This document shows positions 46,917 to 56,409 of a stretch of DNA of 64,000 nucleotides, one piece after another. The DNA is from CAWFSE01 sp963697565. GTDB taxonomy: Bacteria; Actinomycetota; Actinomycetes; CAVWCF01. The notes beneath the pieces were generated by a model. The model was not told where the DNA came from. It was given only the letters and a program-made list of their open reading frames with translations, and did not search any database. Where the stretch lies: positions 310,001 to 374,000 of the forward strand of contig CAVOOM010000007.1 of assembly GCA_963697565.1 (NCBI GenBank), read 5' to 3'. Every line of letters begins with the position of its first letter. The first letter of the stretch is position 1. The position numbers were made by a program, and so were the translations under genes.

Positions 46917-47457
46917 ATGGCCGACCCTGAGCGGCGGTTGCGCTACCGGCTGGCCCTGCGCCGGTTCCTCTGGCTGTGCGCCGTCGCCCTGCCGTTCGTC
47001 GAGCTGTTCGTGGCGATCTGGCTGGCCGGTCAGATCGGCTGGGGCTGGACCCTGCTGCTGGCCGCCGCGCTGTCGGTGTTCGGCGCATGGGTCCTGCGCG
47101 ACACCGCGCGGCGGGCGCGCCGGGAGGCCGTGGCGCAGTCAGCGGCGCCGAGCTCCTGCCGCGCTGGCGCAGGCGGGTCGGCTGGGGGTGCGCACGGTCG
47201 CCGGGCTGCTGCTGCTCCTCCCGGGCTTCCTGACCGGGGCGGCCGGGCTGGTGCTGCTCTTCCCCCCGGTGGCCGAGCTCGTCCGCCGCCGGACGGCCGC
47301 GACGGTGCGCGTGCGCACGACGCGGTTCGGGGCGTTCCCCGGGTGGCAGGGCACGGTGGTCGCGGGCGAGGTCATCCGGGACGAGCATTGGGCCTACGAC
47401 GAGCCGGACGATGAGCCCCCCGGGGGGCCGCCGCTCGCCCTGCCTCCGGGCCGGTGA
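46917..47457 (+). CDS. fxsA: FxsA family membrane protein, frameshifted as sequenced
   Basis: A small membrane protein homologous to E. coli FxsA, whose excess relieves F exclusion of phage T7. About 179 residues when repaired. Two N-terminal helices (LWLCAVALPFVELFVAIWLAG; WTLLLAAALSVFGAWVL) precede the frame break somewhere in about 47139-47172. The later helix (TVAGLLLLLPGFLTGAAGLVLLFPP) and the tail come from the next frame. One extra base explains it. The middle is poorly conserved, so the exact position is uncertain. Confidence 0.78.
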
Positions 47458-47588
47458 GTACGCGCGGACTCGGCCGCACCTGATGGCTTCCTGCCCTCCA
47501 GCGCATGTGGATGGCACCCAGGTCGATTCCTGCGCGGGTCGGCACCGCGATTTCGCCCAGCACCCGCATCAGCTCGGGCTTGCCGACA

Positions 47589-48149
47589 CTAGGAGCGGTG
47601 CCGAAAACGCGGTATCAGAAAGGGCGTTCGCCGCCTGTAGTCCAGGTATTCCACACCGAATCGGCTCTGCATCTCTTCTTCTTCCCCGCGTTTGACGTAG
47701 GTGAGCAGCGAGCCTGCGAAGAACAGCGTCAGGATCGCGGCGCCCATTGACTCGAAGAGGACTGCAACGCCCAGATATGTGCCGAGGGCACCCAGGGCCA
47801 TGGGATTGCGGCAGTAAGCGTAGGGAGGCTGGGTGATGAGCTTCTGCGTAGCCATGAGCGGCACGGGCGTTCCCCTCCCAATGGTGAATTGGCTGTGAAT
47901 AGACCACATGGCAAACAGCCAACTGGGCAGTATCAGCAAACACCCAAGGATCAAGTTGAATGGTTGGGGGACGATCGGCGACCAGTGCAGCCACTCGTCA
48001 ATCTTTGCCCCCACTCGGAGGAGAAGAGAGGGCAACACGAACAGGAAGATGGGGGCTAAGAACAGGAGCGCAACCAAGCGCCGCCTCGGGCTGTATTCAT
48101 GCCTGGCCTGCATCAGAAGCTTGTCGGCCATCCTCCGACGAATCGCCAT
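47589..48149 (-). CDS. Isoprenylcysteine carboxyl methyltransferase-like membrane protein (lower-GC)
   Basis: A 186-residue protein with four to five membrane helices and the C-terminal ICMT/PEMT-type SAM-binding block: PPYAYCRNPMALGALGTYLG, then EEEEMQSRFGVEYLDYRRRTPFLIPR. The substrate is unknown; this group includes phospholipid and isoprenoid-type methyltransferases. Its base composition is clearly lower in GC than all neighbours (many AT-containing codons such as TTG, AAT, TCA), suggesting transfer. Uncertain whether it is still used. Confidence 0.8.
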   Translation of the reverse strand: MAIRRRMADKLLMQARHEYSPRRRLVALLFLAPIFLFVLPSLLLRVGAKIDEWLHWSPIVPQPFNLILGCLLILPSWLFAMWSIHSQFTIGRGTPVPLMATQKLITQPPYAYCRNPMALGALGTYLGVAVLFESMGAAILTLFFAGSLLTYVKRGEEEEMQSRFGVEYLDYRRRTPFLIPRFRHRS

Positions 48150-48199
48150 GGGCCACCACTCTGCACCACGTCAATTGCCAGAGCCGACTGGCACGCGCG

Positions 48200-48610
48200 C
48201 TAGGCGGACTTGCGGCGCGGCCGGGTCTCGCCGGCCTGCAGGTGCTTGCGGTGGTCTCGGGGTGCCACGCGCCGGGTCCCGCCGAGGTCGCGCAACTCGG
48301 TCAGCCGCTCGTCGAGCAGGGTCTCCAGGTCGTCCATGGATCGGCGCTCCAACAGCATGTCCCAGGGGGTCCGCTGGTGGCGGGCCGGCTTCGCGTCGTC
48401 CTCGCCGGCGGCCCGGCGGCGCGCGATCGCGCCGCATGACCGGCACTCCCACGCGGCGGGGGGCACGGCCTCCGCGGCCATCACCACCTCGACCTCGTGG
48501 CCGTTGGGGCAGTCGAAGACGACCGTTTGCCGCGGCGCCAACTCGACGCCGGCATCGGTCTCGTAGCTCAGCGCCCCGAGGCGACTGCCTCGCAGGGAAC
48601 GCTCACCCAT
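48200..48610 (-). CDS. rbpA: RNA polymerase-binding protein RbpA
   Basis: 136 residues; RbpA binds the principal sigma factor and RNA polymerase and stabilises the open complex in actinobacteria. It begins MGERSLRGSRLGALSYETDAGV; the central fold carries cysteine/histidine positions in DCPNGHEVEV and WECRSCGAIA, and the sigma-interaction helix follows in RTPWDMLLERRSMDDLETLLDERL. ATG at 48610 behind a GGAGG ribosome binding site. Likely controlled by a SigR-type promoter at about 48656-48682. Confidence 0.95.
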   Translation of the reverse strand: MGERSLRGSRLGALSYETDAGVELAPRQTVVFDCPNGHEVEVVMAAEAVPPAAWECRSCGAIARRRAAGEDDAKPARHQRTPWDMLLERRSMDDLETLLDERLTELRDLGGTRRVAPRDHRKHLQAGETRPRRKSA

Positions 48611-48655
48611 GTCGCTGACCTCCTCAGGCCGTCCGTGGAGTCGGCCATGCCGTAC

Positions 48656-48682
48656 AACACGAAAAGCCCTCAGGGGATTCCC
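48656..48682 (-). promoter_or_regulatory. SigR/SigH-type promoter upstream of rbpA
   Basis: On the minus strand, GGGAAT at 48682-48677, then exactly 18 bases, then GTT at 48658-48656. This equals the oxidative-stress (SigR in Streptomyces, SigH in mycobacteria) promoter consensus GGAAT-N18-GTT. It sits about 45 bases before the rbpA ATG. In Streptomyces rbpA is a known SigR target, so the match is likely meaningful. Confidence 0.72.
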
Positions 48683-48755
48683 GCCGCGGGGTGTCGGACA
48701 CAGCCCCACGTTGAGGTATTCGGCTCTGAGGGCCGCTCTGGATGCGGGGGAGGGG

Positions 48756-50108
48756 TCAGATGATCTCGGGGGCCTGGTTGCCCACCGCGAGCGCGCCGCG
48801 GCGGAAGTCGACCCGCGACAGCAGCAGCCCACCAACGACGAAGAAGACGACCAGCGCCAGGATCGCCAACCGGTACGACCCAGTGGTCTGCAGCACGATC
48901 GTGATCATCAGCGATCCGATGAAGCTGGTGCCGCGGTCCGAGACCTCGTAGACGGCGTAGTACTCCGCCTCGCGGCCGCCCGGGATCAGGTGGCTGAACA
49001 GCGAGCGCGACAGCGCCTGGCTGCCGCCGAGCACGAAGCCGATGGCCGCCGCGAGGAGGAAGAACAACGGGGCGTTGCCGGCCGGGATGACGAACGCGTA
49101 GGCGACCACCACCGACCAGACCACCAAGGCCCCGAGCACGGTCGCCTTGGCGCCCCTGCGGGCGGCGATCCGGCCCAGGGCCAGGGCGCCGAAGAACGCC
49201 ACCACCTGGACGAGCAGGATCGCCCCGATCAGGACCTCGTCGCCGAAGCCGAGCTCCTCGCTGCCAAAAGTGGCGGCGAAGGCGATCGCCGCCTGGATCC
49301 CGTCGTTGTAGAGCAGGTACGCGACGAGGAACAGCACGGTGATCTTGAAGCCGACCAGCTCGCGCAGGGTGCGGCCGAGCTGGCGGAAGCCCGCCGTGAC
49401 CACCCAGCCCTCGGCGGCCACCACGTGGTACGGCTTGCGGTTCACCAGCCGGAGCATCGGGATCACCGTGAAGACGGCCCACCACAGGCCCGCCGAGAAC
49501 AGGCACCACCGCGCTGCCTGGCGGTCGGTCAGCCCGAAGTCCTCGGCGAAGAGCACCAGCACGAGGTTGAAGACGAGAAGCAGCGCGCCACCGGCGTAGC
49601 CCATCGCCCAGCCGCGCGACGAGACCCGGTCGCGCTCATCCGGCTCGGCGATATCCGGCAGGAACGAGTTGTAGACGACGATCGCGCAGCCGAACATCAG
49701 GTTGGCGAAGATGAAGAGCGCTCCGCCCAGGCGGTAGTCGCCGCCGGTCACGAAGATCAGCAGCATGGTGGCCGTGGCGCCGGCGTAGGCGAAGCCGGCC
49801 AGCAGCTCGCGCTTGTGCGCGCTGCGGTCGGCCAAGGCGCCGACGACGGGCAGCACGAAGATCTGCAGGAGCACCGACACGGTCACGCAGGCGGGGAAGT
49901 AGGCCTTCGGGTCGAGGTCGAACCACAGGAACTGCACCGACCCGTCGACCGCGCCGCTCTTGGCCACCGAGGTGAGGTACGGCCCGAGGATGACGGTGAC
50001 GACGGTGGTCGAGAACGTCGAGTTGGCCCAGTCGTACCAGTACCAGCCGCGTTGCTCGCGGCGGCGGGCGGCGGGATCGGACAGCGGCTGGGGCCGGACG
50101 TCGGTCAC
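48756..50108 (-). CDS. MFS transporter, Atg22/UMF1 family
   Basis: A 450-residue, twelve-helix MFS-type transporter of the Atg22/UMF1 family. The N-terminal YDWANSTFSTTVVTVI is the family signature, and LADRSAHKREL marks the loop 2-3 motif. GTG 50108. Family members may export small molecules such as amino acids. It is upstream of rbpA on the same strand, separated by a gap of 145 bases. Confidence 0.86.
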   Translation of the reverse strand: MTDVRPQPLSDPAARRREQRGWYWYDWANSTFSTTVVTVILGPYLTSVAKSGAVDGSVQFLWFDLDPKAYFPACVTVSVLLQIFVLPVVGALADRSAHKRELLAGFAYAGATATMLLIFVTGGDYRLGGALFIFANLMFGCAIVVYNSFLPDIAEPDERDRVSSRGWAMGYAGGALLLVFNLVLVLFAEDFGLTDRQAARWCLFSAGLWWAVFTVIPMLRLVNRKPYHVVAAEGWVVTAGFRQLGRTLRELVGFKITVLFLVAYLLYNDGIQAAIAFAATFGSEELGFGDEVLIGAILLVQVVAFFGALALGRIAARRGAKATVLGALVVWSVVVAYAFVIPAGNAPLFFLLAAAIGFVLGGSQALSRSLFSHLIPGGREAEYYAVYEVSDRGTSFIGSLMITIVLQTTGSYRLAILALVVFFVVGGLLLSRVDFRRGALAVGNQAPEII

Positions 50109-50133
50109 CCGGGCATCATGGCGCGTTGCCGCG

Positions 50134-50961
50134 CTACGCGGGGCCTTTCGGCGACGCGACGCGCCCGGCTGCCGGCGTGGGCCACCCCCCGCGAGCGTTC
50201 CACACGCCGATCAGCGCGGGGGCGTCGTCGGTCACCAGCCCGTCGACCCCGAGGTCGAGGAGGGCGTGCATCCGGGCCGGCTCGTTGACGGTCCACACAT
50301 GCACCTGGAGCCCCCGCCGGTGCGCCTCGGCGACGAAGCGGCGGTCCACCAGCGGGACGCCCATCCGCTCCGGCACCTGCAGCGCCAGCCCAGGGCCGTG
50401 CGGGATCGAGCGCAGCGGGCCGCCGGCAGAGGCCGCCCGGACCGCGGCGACCCCCCGCGGGCCGACCGCGGTGGCGACCGTCGGGCCAAGCGCCCGGCGG
50501 GCCTCCTGCAGCCGCCGCTCGCTGAACGACGCGACGAGGACCCGCTCGTGCGCGCGGCACCGGCGCACCGCGGCCGCGAGCGGCCCCACGGCGCGGACGT
50601 CCTTGACGTCGATGTTGAAGCAGCGATCGGGGAAGTCGCCCAGCAGGTCGTCGAGCCGGGCCACCGAGCCGGCCCCGGTCAGCGCCGCCGACCGCAGCTG
50701 CGGCCAGCTCGTGTCGGCGACCGGGCCGCGAAGGTCGGTGATCCGATCGAGCGTCTCGTCGTGGAAGGCGACCGCGACGCCATCGAGGGTGGCCCGCACG
50801 TCCGTCTCCAGGTGGGTGAACCCCAGCTCGGCCGCCCGCTGGAACGCCTCCGCGGTGTTCTCCGTGGCGTGCGCCGCGGCGCCTCGGTGCGCGAACGCGA
50901 GCGGCCGACCCCGGGGCCCGCCGTCGCGGAAGTACGGGTGGGCGGCGCGGTCCGGGGGCAC
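50134..50961 (-). CDS. Glycerophosphodiester phosphodiesterase
   Basis: A 275-residue GDPD TIM-barrel enzyme cleaving glycerophosphodiesters to glycerol 3-phosphate and an alcohol. Catalytic/metal residues: AHRGAAAHATENT (His, Glu) and LETDVRATLDGVAVAFHDETLDR (Glu, Asp, His). No signal peptide, so cytosolic. 25 bases upstream of the transporter start, possibly co-transcribed. Confidence 0.93.
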   Translation of the reverse strand: MPPDRAAHPYFRDGGPRGRPLAFAHRGAAAHATENTAEAFQRAAELGFTHLETDVRATLDGVAVAFHDETLDRITDLRGPVADTSWPQLRSAALTGAGSVARLDDLLGDFPDRCFNIDVKDVRAVGPLAAAVRRCRAHERVLVASFSERRLQEARRALGPTVATAVGPRGVAAVRAASAGGPLRSIPHGPGLALQVPERMGVPLVDRRFVAEAHRRGLQVHVWTVNEPARMHALLDLGVDGLVTDDAPALIGVWNARGGWPTPAAGRVASPKGPA

Positions 50962-50976
50962 GGACCCATCGTGCCG

Positions 50977-51403
50977 CTAGGCGGCCTCCGCGGATAGCCG
51001 GGGGAGCGGCCGGCTGCCGTCAAGGGTCACCACGTGGACGCCGAGCAGCCGCAGGCCGTGCTCGGCGCAGGCGGCCTGCGAGGCGGCGGCGAACTCCAGG
51101 TCGGTGGGCCGCGCCGAGCAGCCCGGTCGACCTGGCGATGCCCACGAGCATCGAGCCGCCCGGCCTGAGCCCGGCGAGCACCTCGGCGAAGAAGCCCGGG
51201 GCGCGCCGGGCCTCGGCGCACCCTGGGTCGCCCTCGACCAGGCACGGCTGGAGCAGCCGGCCCTGCTCATCGCACAGGGCCAGCAGCAGGGCGCCCGCCC
51301 GGCGGTCGGACAGCGGGACCAGCAGGTCGAGCACGTCGGCGACGAGCGCCGGGTGGTGGATGGGCCGGTCGGCCCACTGCGGGGGGAGGTCGGTGAAGGC
51401 CAT
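50977..51403 (-). CDS. Conserved hypothetical actinobacterial protein, frameshifted as sequenced
   Basis: About 141 residues from ATG 51403: MAFTDLPPQWADRPIHHPAL, LVPLSDRRAGALLLALCDEQGRL, then GSMLVGIARS. A single extra base at about 51115 shifts the frame; the last 50 residues continue as ARPTDLEFAAASQAACAEHGL and HVVTLDGSRPLPRL. Related proteins occur in other actinobacteria; function unknown. It is 15 bases from the GDPD gene start. Confidence 0.7.
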
Positions 51404-51507
51404 GGCCCAAGCCTTCCCGATCGCGGCGTCCGCCCGCTGCGGCCATCCACAGGGCCGCACGGGAACGCGCTTGGGGACGGCCCGGGTGTGCGGGCAGACT
51501 GGGCCGC

Positions 51508-52212
51508 GTGCCGACCGAGCTGATCGCCGTGCTGCCCGGCTTCCTGCTGGCCGTGCTCTTGATCTCGGCGAGCCCGGGGCCGGCGATCGCGGTGATCCTG
51601 CGCCGGTCGGCGACCCTCGGCGGCCGGACGGCGCTCCCGCTCGTCGCCGGCATCGAGGCCGGGCTGTTCACCTGGGCCGTCCTGGCCGCCGTCGGGCTCT
51701 CGGCCCTGCTGGCTGTCTCCGAGGTCGCCTACACCGTGCTCAAGGTCGCGGGCGCCGGCTTCCTCATCGTGCTGGGGGCGCTGGCGCTGCGCGAGGCGGT
51801 CCGGGAGCACCGCCGGGCGAAGCCCGACGGCCCGCCCGCGCGGCCCGACCCCGCCGATGAGTCCCCAGTCGTCCGGCGCGGGATCCTGCCCGCCCTCGAT
51901 GGCCGCCCGGCGCCTGGCCCGCGCCGGCTGTTCGCCGAGGGGATGGCGACCAACCTGGCCAACCCCAAGGCCGCCATCTTCATGATCGCCTTCTTCCCGC
52001 AGTTCATCCCGGCCGGCTACCCGGTGCTGCCGACGACGCTGGCACTGGCCACCCTGCAGGTCACCGTGGAGTTCACGCTGTACGCGTTGCTGGCGCTCGG
52101 CGTCGGCCGCGCCCGGCGCGTCTTCACCCGCCCGCGGGTCCGGGTGGCGCTCGAGGGCGCCAGCGGCACCGTGCTGATCGCGCTGGGCCTGCGGGTCGCC
52201 ACCCAGCCCTAG
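51508..52212 (+). CDS. LysE/RhtB family amino-acid exporter
   Basis: 234 residues from GTG 51508, with six membrane helices. The N-terminal SPGPAIAVILRRSATLGGRTAL is the LysE/RhtB motif, and NLANPKAAIFMIAFFPQFI is the second conserved block. A long hydrophilic loop of about 40 residues sits between helices 3 and 4. The substrate may be lysine or threonine/homoserine-like. The link to the lysine cluster 7 kb away is speculative. Confidence 0.88.
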   Translation: MPTELIAVLPGFLLAVLLISASPGPAIAVILRRSATLGGRTALPLVAGIEAGLFTWAVLAAVGLSALLAVSEVAYTVLKVAGAGFLIVLGALALREAVREHRRAKPDGPPARPDPADESPVVRRGILPALDGRPAPGPRRLFAEGMATNLANPKAAIFMIAFFPQFIPAGYPVLPTTLALATLQVTVEFTLYALLALGVGRARRVFTRPRVRVALEGASGTVLIALGLRVATQP

Positions 52213-52265
52213 GCGCACGCACAGCAGGCCCCGCTCGGGCCGGTCCCAGGCGTACGCAACCGCCG

Positions 52266-52279
52266 ATAATGCCCATTAT
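52266..52279. promoter_or_regulatory. Perfect 14-base palindrome ATAATGccCATTAT
   Basis: In the 105-base gap between the LysE gene and the convergent P-type ATPase gene, ATAATG is followed by CC and CATTAT. It is one of few AT-rich patches in the window and resembles Fur/Zur-type sites. Since both flanking genes end here, it does not obviously control either. Confidence 0.3.
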
Positions 52280-52317
52280 GTCACTTCGCTGATTTCGGCC
52301 CCGGGCAGGGACTCCCC

Positions 52318-55034
52318 TCAGATCCCCAGGCCGCGCCAGCGCTTGTCCAGGGCGACGACCACCCAGGCCGCGATCCCCACCGCGAGGATGCGCGCCCAGG
52401 CCGCCGCCGGGATCGGCGCGGTGCCGAAGATCTCGTTCATCACCGGCCAGTAGGTGATCGCCAGCTGGCCGACGGCCTGGACGCAGACGCCGACAATCAG
52501 CCACGGATTGCTGAACAGCCCGATCCGCCAGGCCGGCCCGGTCAGCGAGCGGCAGCTGAACAGGTAGAACGCCTCCACGACGACGAACAGGTTGACCGCG
52601 GCCGTGCGGCTCTCGGCCAGGGACGCCCCGCTGGCCTGCTCCCATTGGAAGACCCACCACGAGCCGCCGACCAGCACCGCCGAGACCAGCAGGATCCGGA
52701 CGACCAGCGCCATGCTCAGCAGCGGCTGGTGCGGGTCCCGGGGCGCCCGCGTCATGATCCCCGGCTCCTTCGGCTCGAAAGCCAGCATCAGCCCCAGGGC
52801 CACGGCGGTGGTCATGTTGATCCACAGGATCTGCACCGGCAGGATCGGCAAGGCCGTGCCGAGCAGGATCGCGACGAGGATGACCAGGCCCTCGCCCATG
52901 TTGGTGGGCAGCGTCCAGACGATGAACTTGACCAGGTTGTCGAAGACGCCGCGGCCCTCCTCGACGGCGGCCTCGATCGTGGCGAAGTCGTCGTCGGTGA
53001 GCACCATGTCGGCGGCCTCCTTGGCCACCTCGGTGCCGCCGTACCCCATGGCCACCCCGATGTCGGCCTGCCGCAGCGCCGGCGCGTCGTTGACCCCGTC
53101 CCCCGTCATCGCCACCACCTGGCGGCGGGCTTGCAGGGCGTCCACCAGGCGCAGCTTCTGCTCCGGGGTGACCCGGGCGAAGACCGCCGTCGCGGCCACG
53201 GCGTCGGCGACCTCCTCCGCCGGCAGCACGGCGAGGTCGGCACCGGTCAGGACCGCGTCGCGGTTGTCCTCGTGGAGGATGCCGACCTGCTCGGCGATAG
53301 CGGCCGCGGTGGCGGCATGGTCGCCGGTGATCATCTTGACGTCGATCCCGGCCACCTGGCAGGAGCGAACGGCCGCGACCGCAGCGGGGCGCGGCGGATC
53401 GAGCATGGCCTGCAACCCGGTGAAGACGAGCCGGCCCTCAAGTCCCTCGGCTTCGAACCGAAAGCCGCCCGTGGGGCGGAGCACCGCGGTAGCCAGCACC
53501 CGCAGCCCGGTGGCGGCCATCGCGGCGGCCTGATCCAGGACTGCTCCCCCGTCGACCGGCCTCGACACGCCCGCGGCGTCCATCTGGGCGCCGGAGAACG
53601 CGAGGACTCGCTCGACCGCCCCCTTCACCAGCACCACGGCGTCCTCCCCTCCCCCGACCTCGTCATGGAGGGTGGCCATGAACTGCCGCTGGGAGGTGAA
53701 CGGGACGGTGTCCCGCCGTGGGTAGCCCCGGGCCAGCTCTGCGGGCGCCAGTCCGGACTTGGCCGCGGCCACCAACAGGGCCGCCTCGGTGGGGTCTCCG
53801 ACCACCTGCCACGGCCGTCCGTCGTCCTGGTGCAGGGATGCGTCGTTGCACAGCGCGCCCGCCCGCAGCGTCCAGGCGAGCGCCTCGTCGGCGGCCAGGG
53901 ACGCCACCGCGCCGTCCGGACCGGTGACCTCTCCCGCAGGGTCGTACCCTTGGCCGCCTACCGGTACGAGCCCGCCGCGGTCCACACCGAGCGGACGGTC
54001 ATCTGGTTCTGGGTCAAGGTGCCGGTCTTGTCGGTGCAGATCACCGTCGTGCTGCCAAGCGTCTCCACCGCCGGGAGCCGCCTGATCACCGCGCGCCGAC
54101 GGGCCATCCGCCCGACGCCGATCGCCAACGTGATGGTCACGGCGGCCGGGAGCCCCTCCGGGATCGCGCCTACCGCCAGCGCGACCGCCGCGCTGAACAT
54201 CTCCGGCCAGGGCTCACCCCGAAGCACACCCACGGCGAAGGTGACGGCGGCGAGGCCCAAGATCACGACGGTGAGGACCTTGCTGAACCAGGCCAGCCGC
54301 CTCGTCAGCGGGGTGGCGAGCGGGTCGACGGACCCGACCAGGCGGTGGATCTCCCCAAGTTCGGTGTGCGACCCGGTGGCCACCACGATCCCCGCCCCCG
54401 AGCCGGTCGTGATCAGGGTGCCGGAGTAGAGCATGTTGCGCCGATCCGCGACCGGGGTGTCGATCGGCAGCGCCACCTCGTCCTTGACCACCGGAACGGA
54501 CTCGCCGGTGAGGGCCGACTCGTCCGCCTGCAACTCGGCGACCCCAGCAGGCGGATATCGGCGGGGACCTTGTCTCCCGCCTCGACGGCCACCAGATCGC
54601 CGGGAACGAGCGTCTCGGACGGCACCGACTCGGTGCGGCCCGCCCGGACCACCCGTGCGGACGTGCGCACCAACGACCGCAGGGCGTCGAGCTCCGCCTC
54701 CGCCTTGGACTCCTGGATGAATCCGACGAGCGGCGTTGATGACGACGACGCCGAAGATGACGGCGGCCTCGACCGTCTCGCCCAGGGCGACCGTGACCGC
54801 GCCAGCGACGAGGAGCACGTAGATCAGCGGGTTGTGCAGTTGTCGCAGCAGGCGGCGGACCGGGCCCCCCGTGCTTGCCGCGGGCAGCAGGTTGGGGCCG
54901 TAGCGCCGGAGCCGCTCGCCGGCCTCGGCCCGGCTGAGCCCTCGGGACGGATCAGTCTCTAGCAGCAGCAGGATCTGGTGGTCGGCCAGGGCGTGGTGCT
55001 CCTCTGCGCTGCGGCTCGCAGCTGGGAGGGGCAT
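52318..55034 (-). CDS. Cation-transporting P-type ATPase (Ca2+-type, P2A-like), frameshifted as sequenced
   Basis: A second P2-type ATPase, about 905 residues in all. The N-terminal region SAEEHHALADHQILLLLETDPSRGLSRAEAGERL is the cation-ATPase N domain. The M4 segment is AVGAIPEGLPAAVTITLAIG, the phosphorylation site CTDKTGTLTQNQ, the hinge MTGDGVNDAPALRQADIGVAMG, and the tail has cation-ATPase C helices (VNLFVVVEAFYLFSCRSL). Frame breaks at about 54732 (one extra base; VVINALVGFIQESKAEAEL), 54544 (G-run one short) and 53961. The ATG at 55034 is well placed. Confidence 0.85.
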
Positions 55035-55133
55035 GGGTCTAGTTTCCCCTGCGAAGGGTGCCGCCGTGGGGTCGAATCCGGCCTGGCGGGCGTGAGGCCG
55101 GCCACGCTAAGACGCGGGAGGCGGGTCACGCGA

Positions 55134-56334
55134 TGAGGCAAGGCGGGAAGCCGCGGCCCCTATGCGCTCCCGCGCGCCTACTGGGTGGTCTGGGCCGGCA
55201 CGCTCGTCAACCGGGTCGGGACGTTCGTCGAGCCGTTCCTCGTGCTCTACCTGACACAGGAACGCGGGCTGTCGCCGTCGCAGGCCGGCTGGGTGCTCGC
55301 CGCCTACGGCGTTGGGTCGCTGCCCAGCCAGCCGATCGGCGGCTGGCTGGCCGACCACCTCGGCCGACGACGCACGTTGCTGGTGGCGACGCTGGCCGCC
55401 GCGGCCGCCCTACTGCTCCTCGGCGCCGCCCGGTCCACCGCCGCGATCGCGGCCGCCTCGTTGCTGCTGGGGTTCTTCGGCGACATGTACCGCCCGGCCT
55501 CCTCGGCCCTAGTCGCCGACGTCGTGGCGCCGGACGACCGGCCGCGGGCTTACGCGCTGCTGTTCTGGGCGATCAACCTGGGCTTCTCGGTGGCCGGGGT
55601 CACCGCCGGCCTGCTGGCCTCCCGCGGCTTCGGGCTGCTCTTCGTGGTCGACGCGCTGACCTTCGCGGCGTTCGGCGTCCTCGTCTACGTCCTCATCCGC
55701 CGCGATCCCCCGCGCGACCGATGGGGAACGCCGCCCGAGGAGCCCAGCGGGCGCGGCTACGGCGTCGTGCTGCGCGACGGCCTCATGCTGCGGCTGTGCG
55801 GGATCACCTCGATCAACGCCGTCGTGTACTTCCAGGGCCTCATCGTGCTCCCGTTGGCCACCACCGCGGCCGGCCTCAGCCTCGCCGCCTACGGGGTGAT
55901 CGCGGCGACCAACGGCGTCGTCATCGTCCTGGTCCAGCCGCTCGTCGCCGCCCGGCTGCGGCGCCACGACCCGCTCCGGGTGGCGGCCCTGTCGATGGTC
56001 GTCCTCGGGGTCGGCTTCGGGCTGACCGCCTTCGCCGACTCGTTGGCCGGCTTCATGGCCACGGTCGTGGTGTGGACGCTCGGCGAGGTGCTGCTCGCGG
56101 GCATCCCGCCCGCGCTGGTCGCCGACCTCGCGCCCTCGGACGCGCGCGGGCGCTACCAGGGCGTCTTCGGGCTTGTCCTTCTCGCTGGCCTTCGTCGTCG
56201 CCCCCTTGCTGGGGACCTCGGTGTACGAGCGGTACGGCGACCTGCTGTGGGCGGGCTGCCTGCTGCTGGCGCTGCTGGCCGGCGCCGGGTTCCTCTCCCT
56301 GCGTCGGCCGCTCGCGGCCCGCACCGCGGCCTGA
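55134..56334 (+). CDS. MFS transporter, two frameshifts as sequenced
   Basis: An MDR-type, twelve-helix MFS transporter. The N-terminal frame (MRQGGKPRP) runs into the body by one extra base at about 55162, resuming ALPRAYWVVWAGTLVNRVG. Motif A is GGWLADHLGRRRTLL. The C-terminal part resumes after one extra base at about 56173 (CTG written CTTG) as SFSLAFVVAPLLGTSVYERYG, and ends LSLRRPLAARTAA. Corrected length about 399 residues. Start assignment is uncertain. Confidence 0.78.
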
Positions 56335-56409
56335 ACGGCCGGGGCGGCGGGCACGCCCGGCTGTCCCAACGGCCAGACGGCCGCGTCCTGCATACGGCAG
56401 TCTGTGCCC

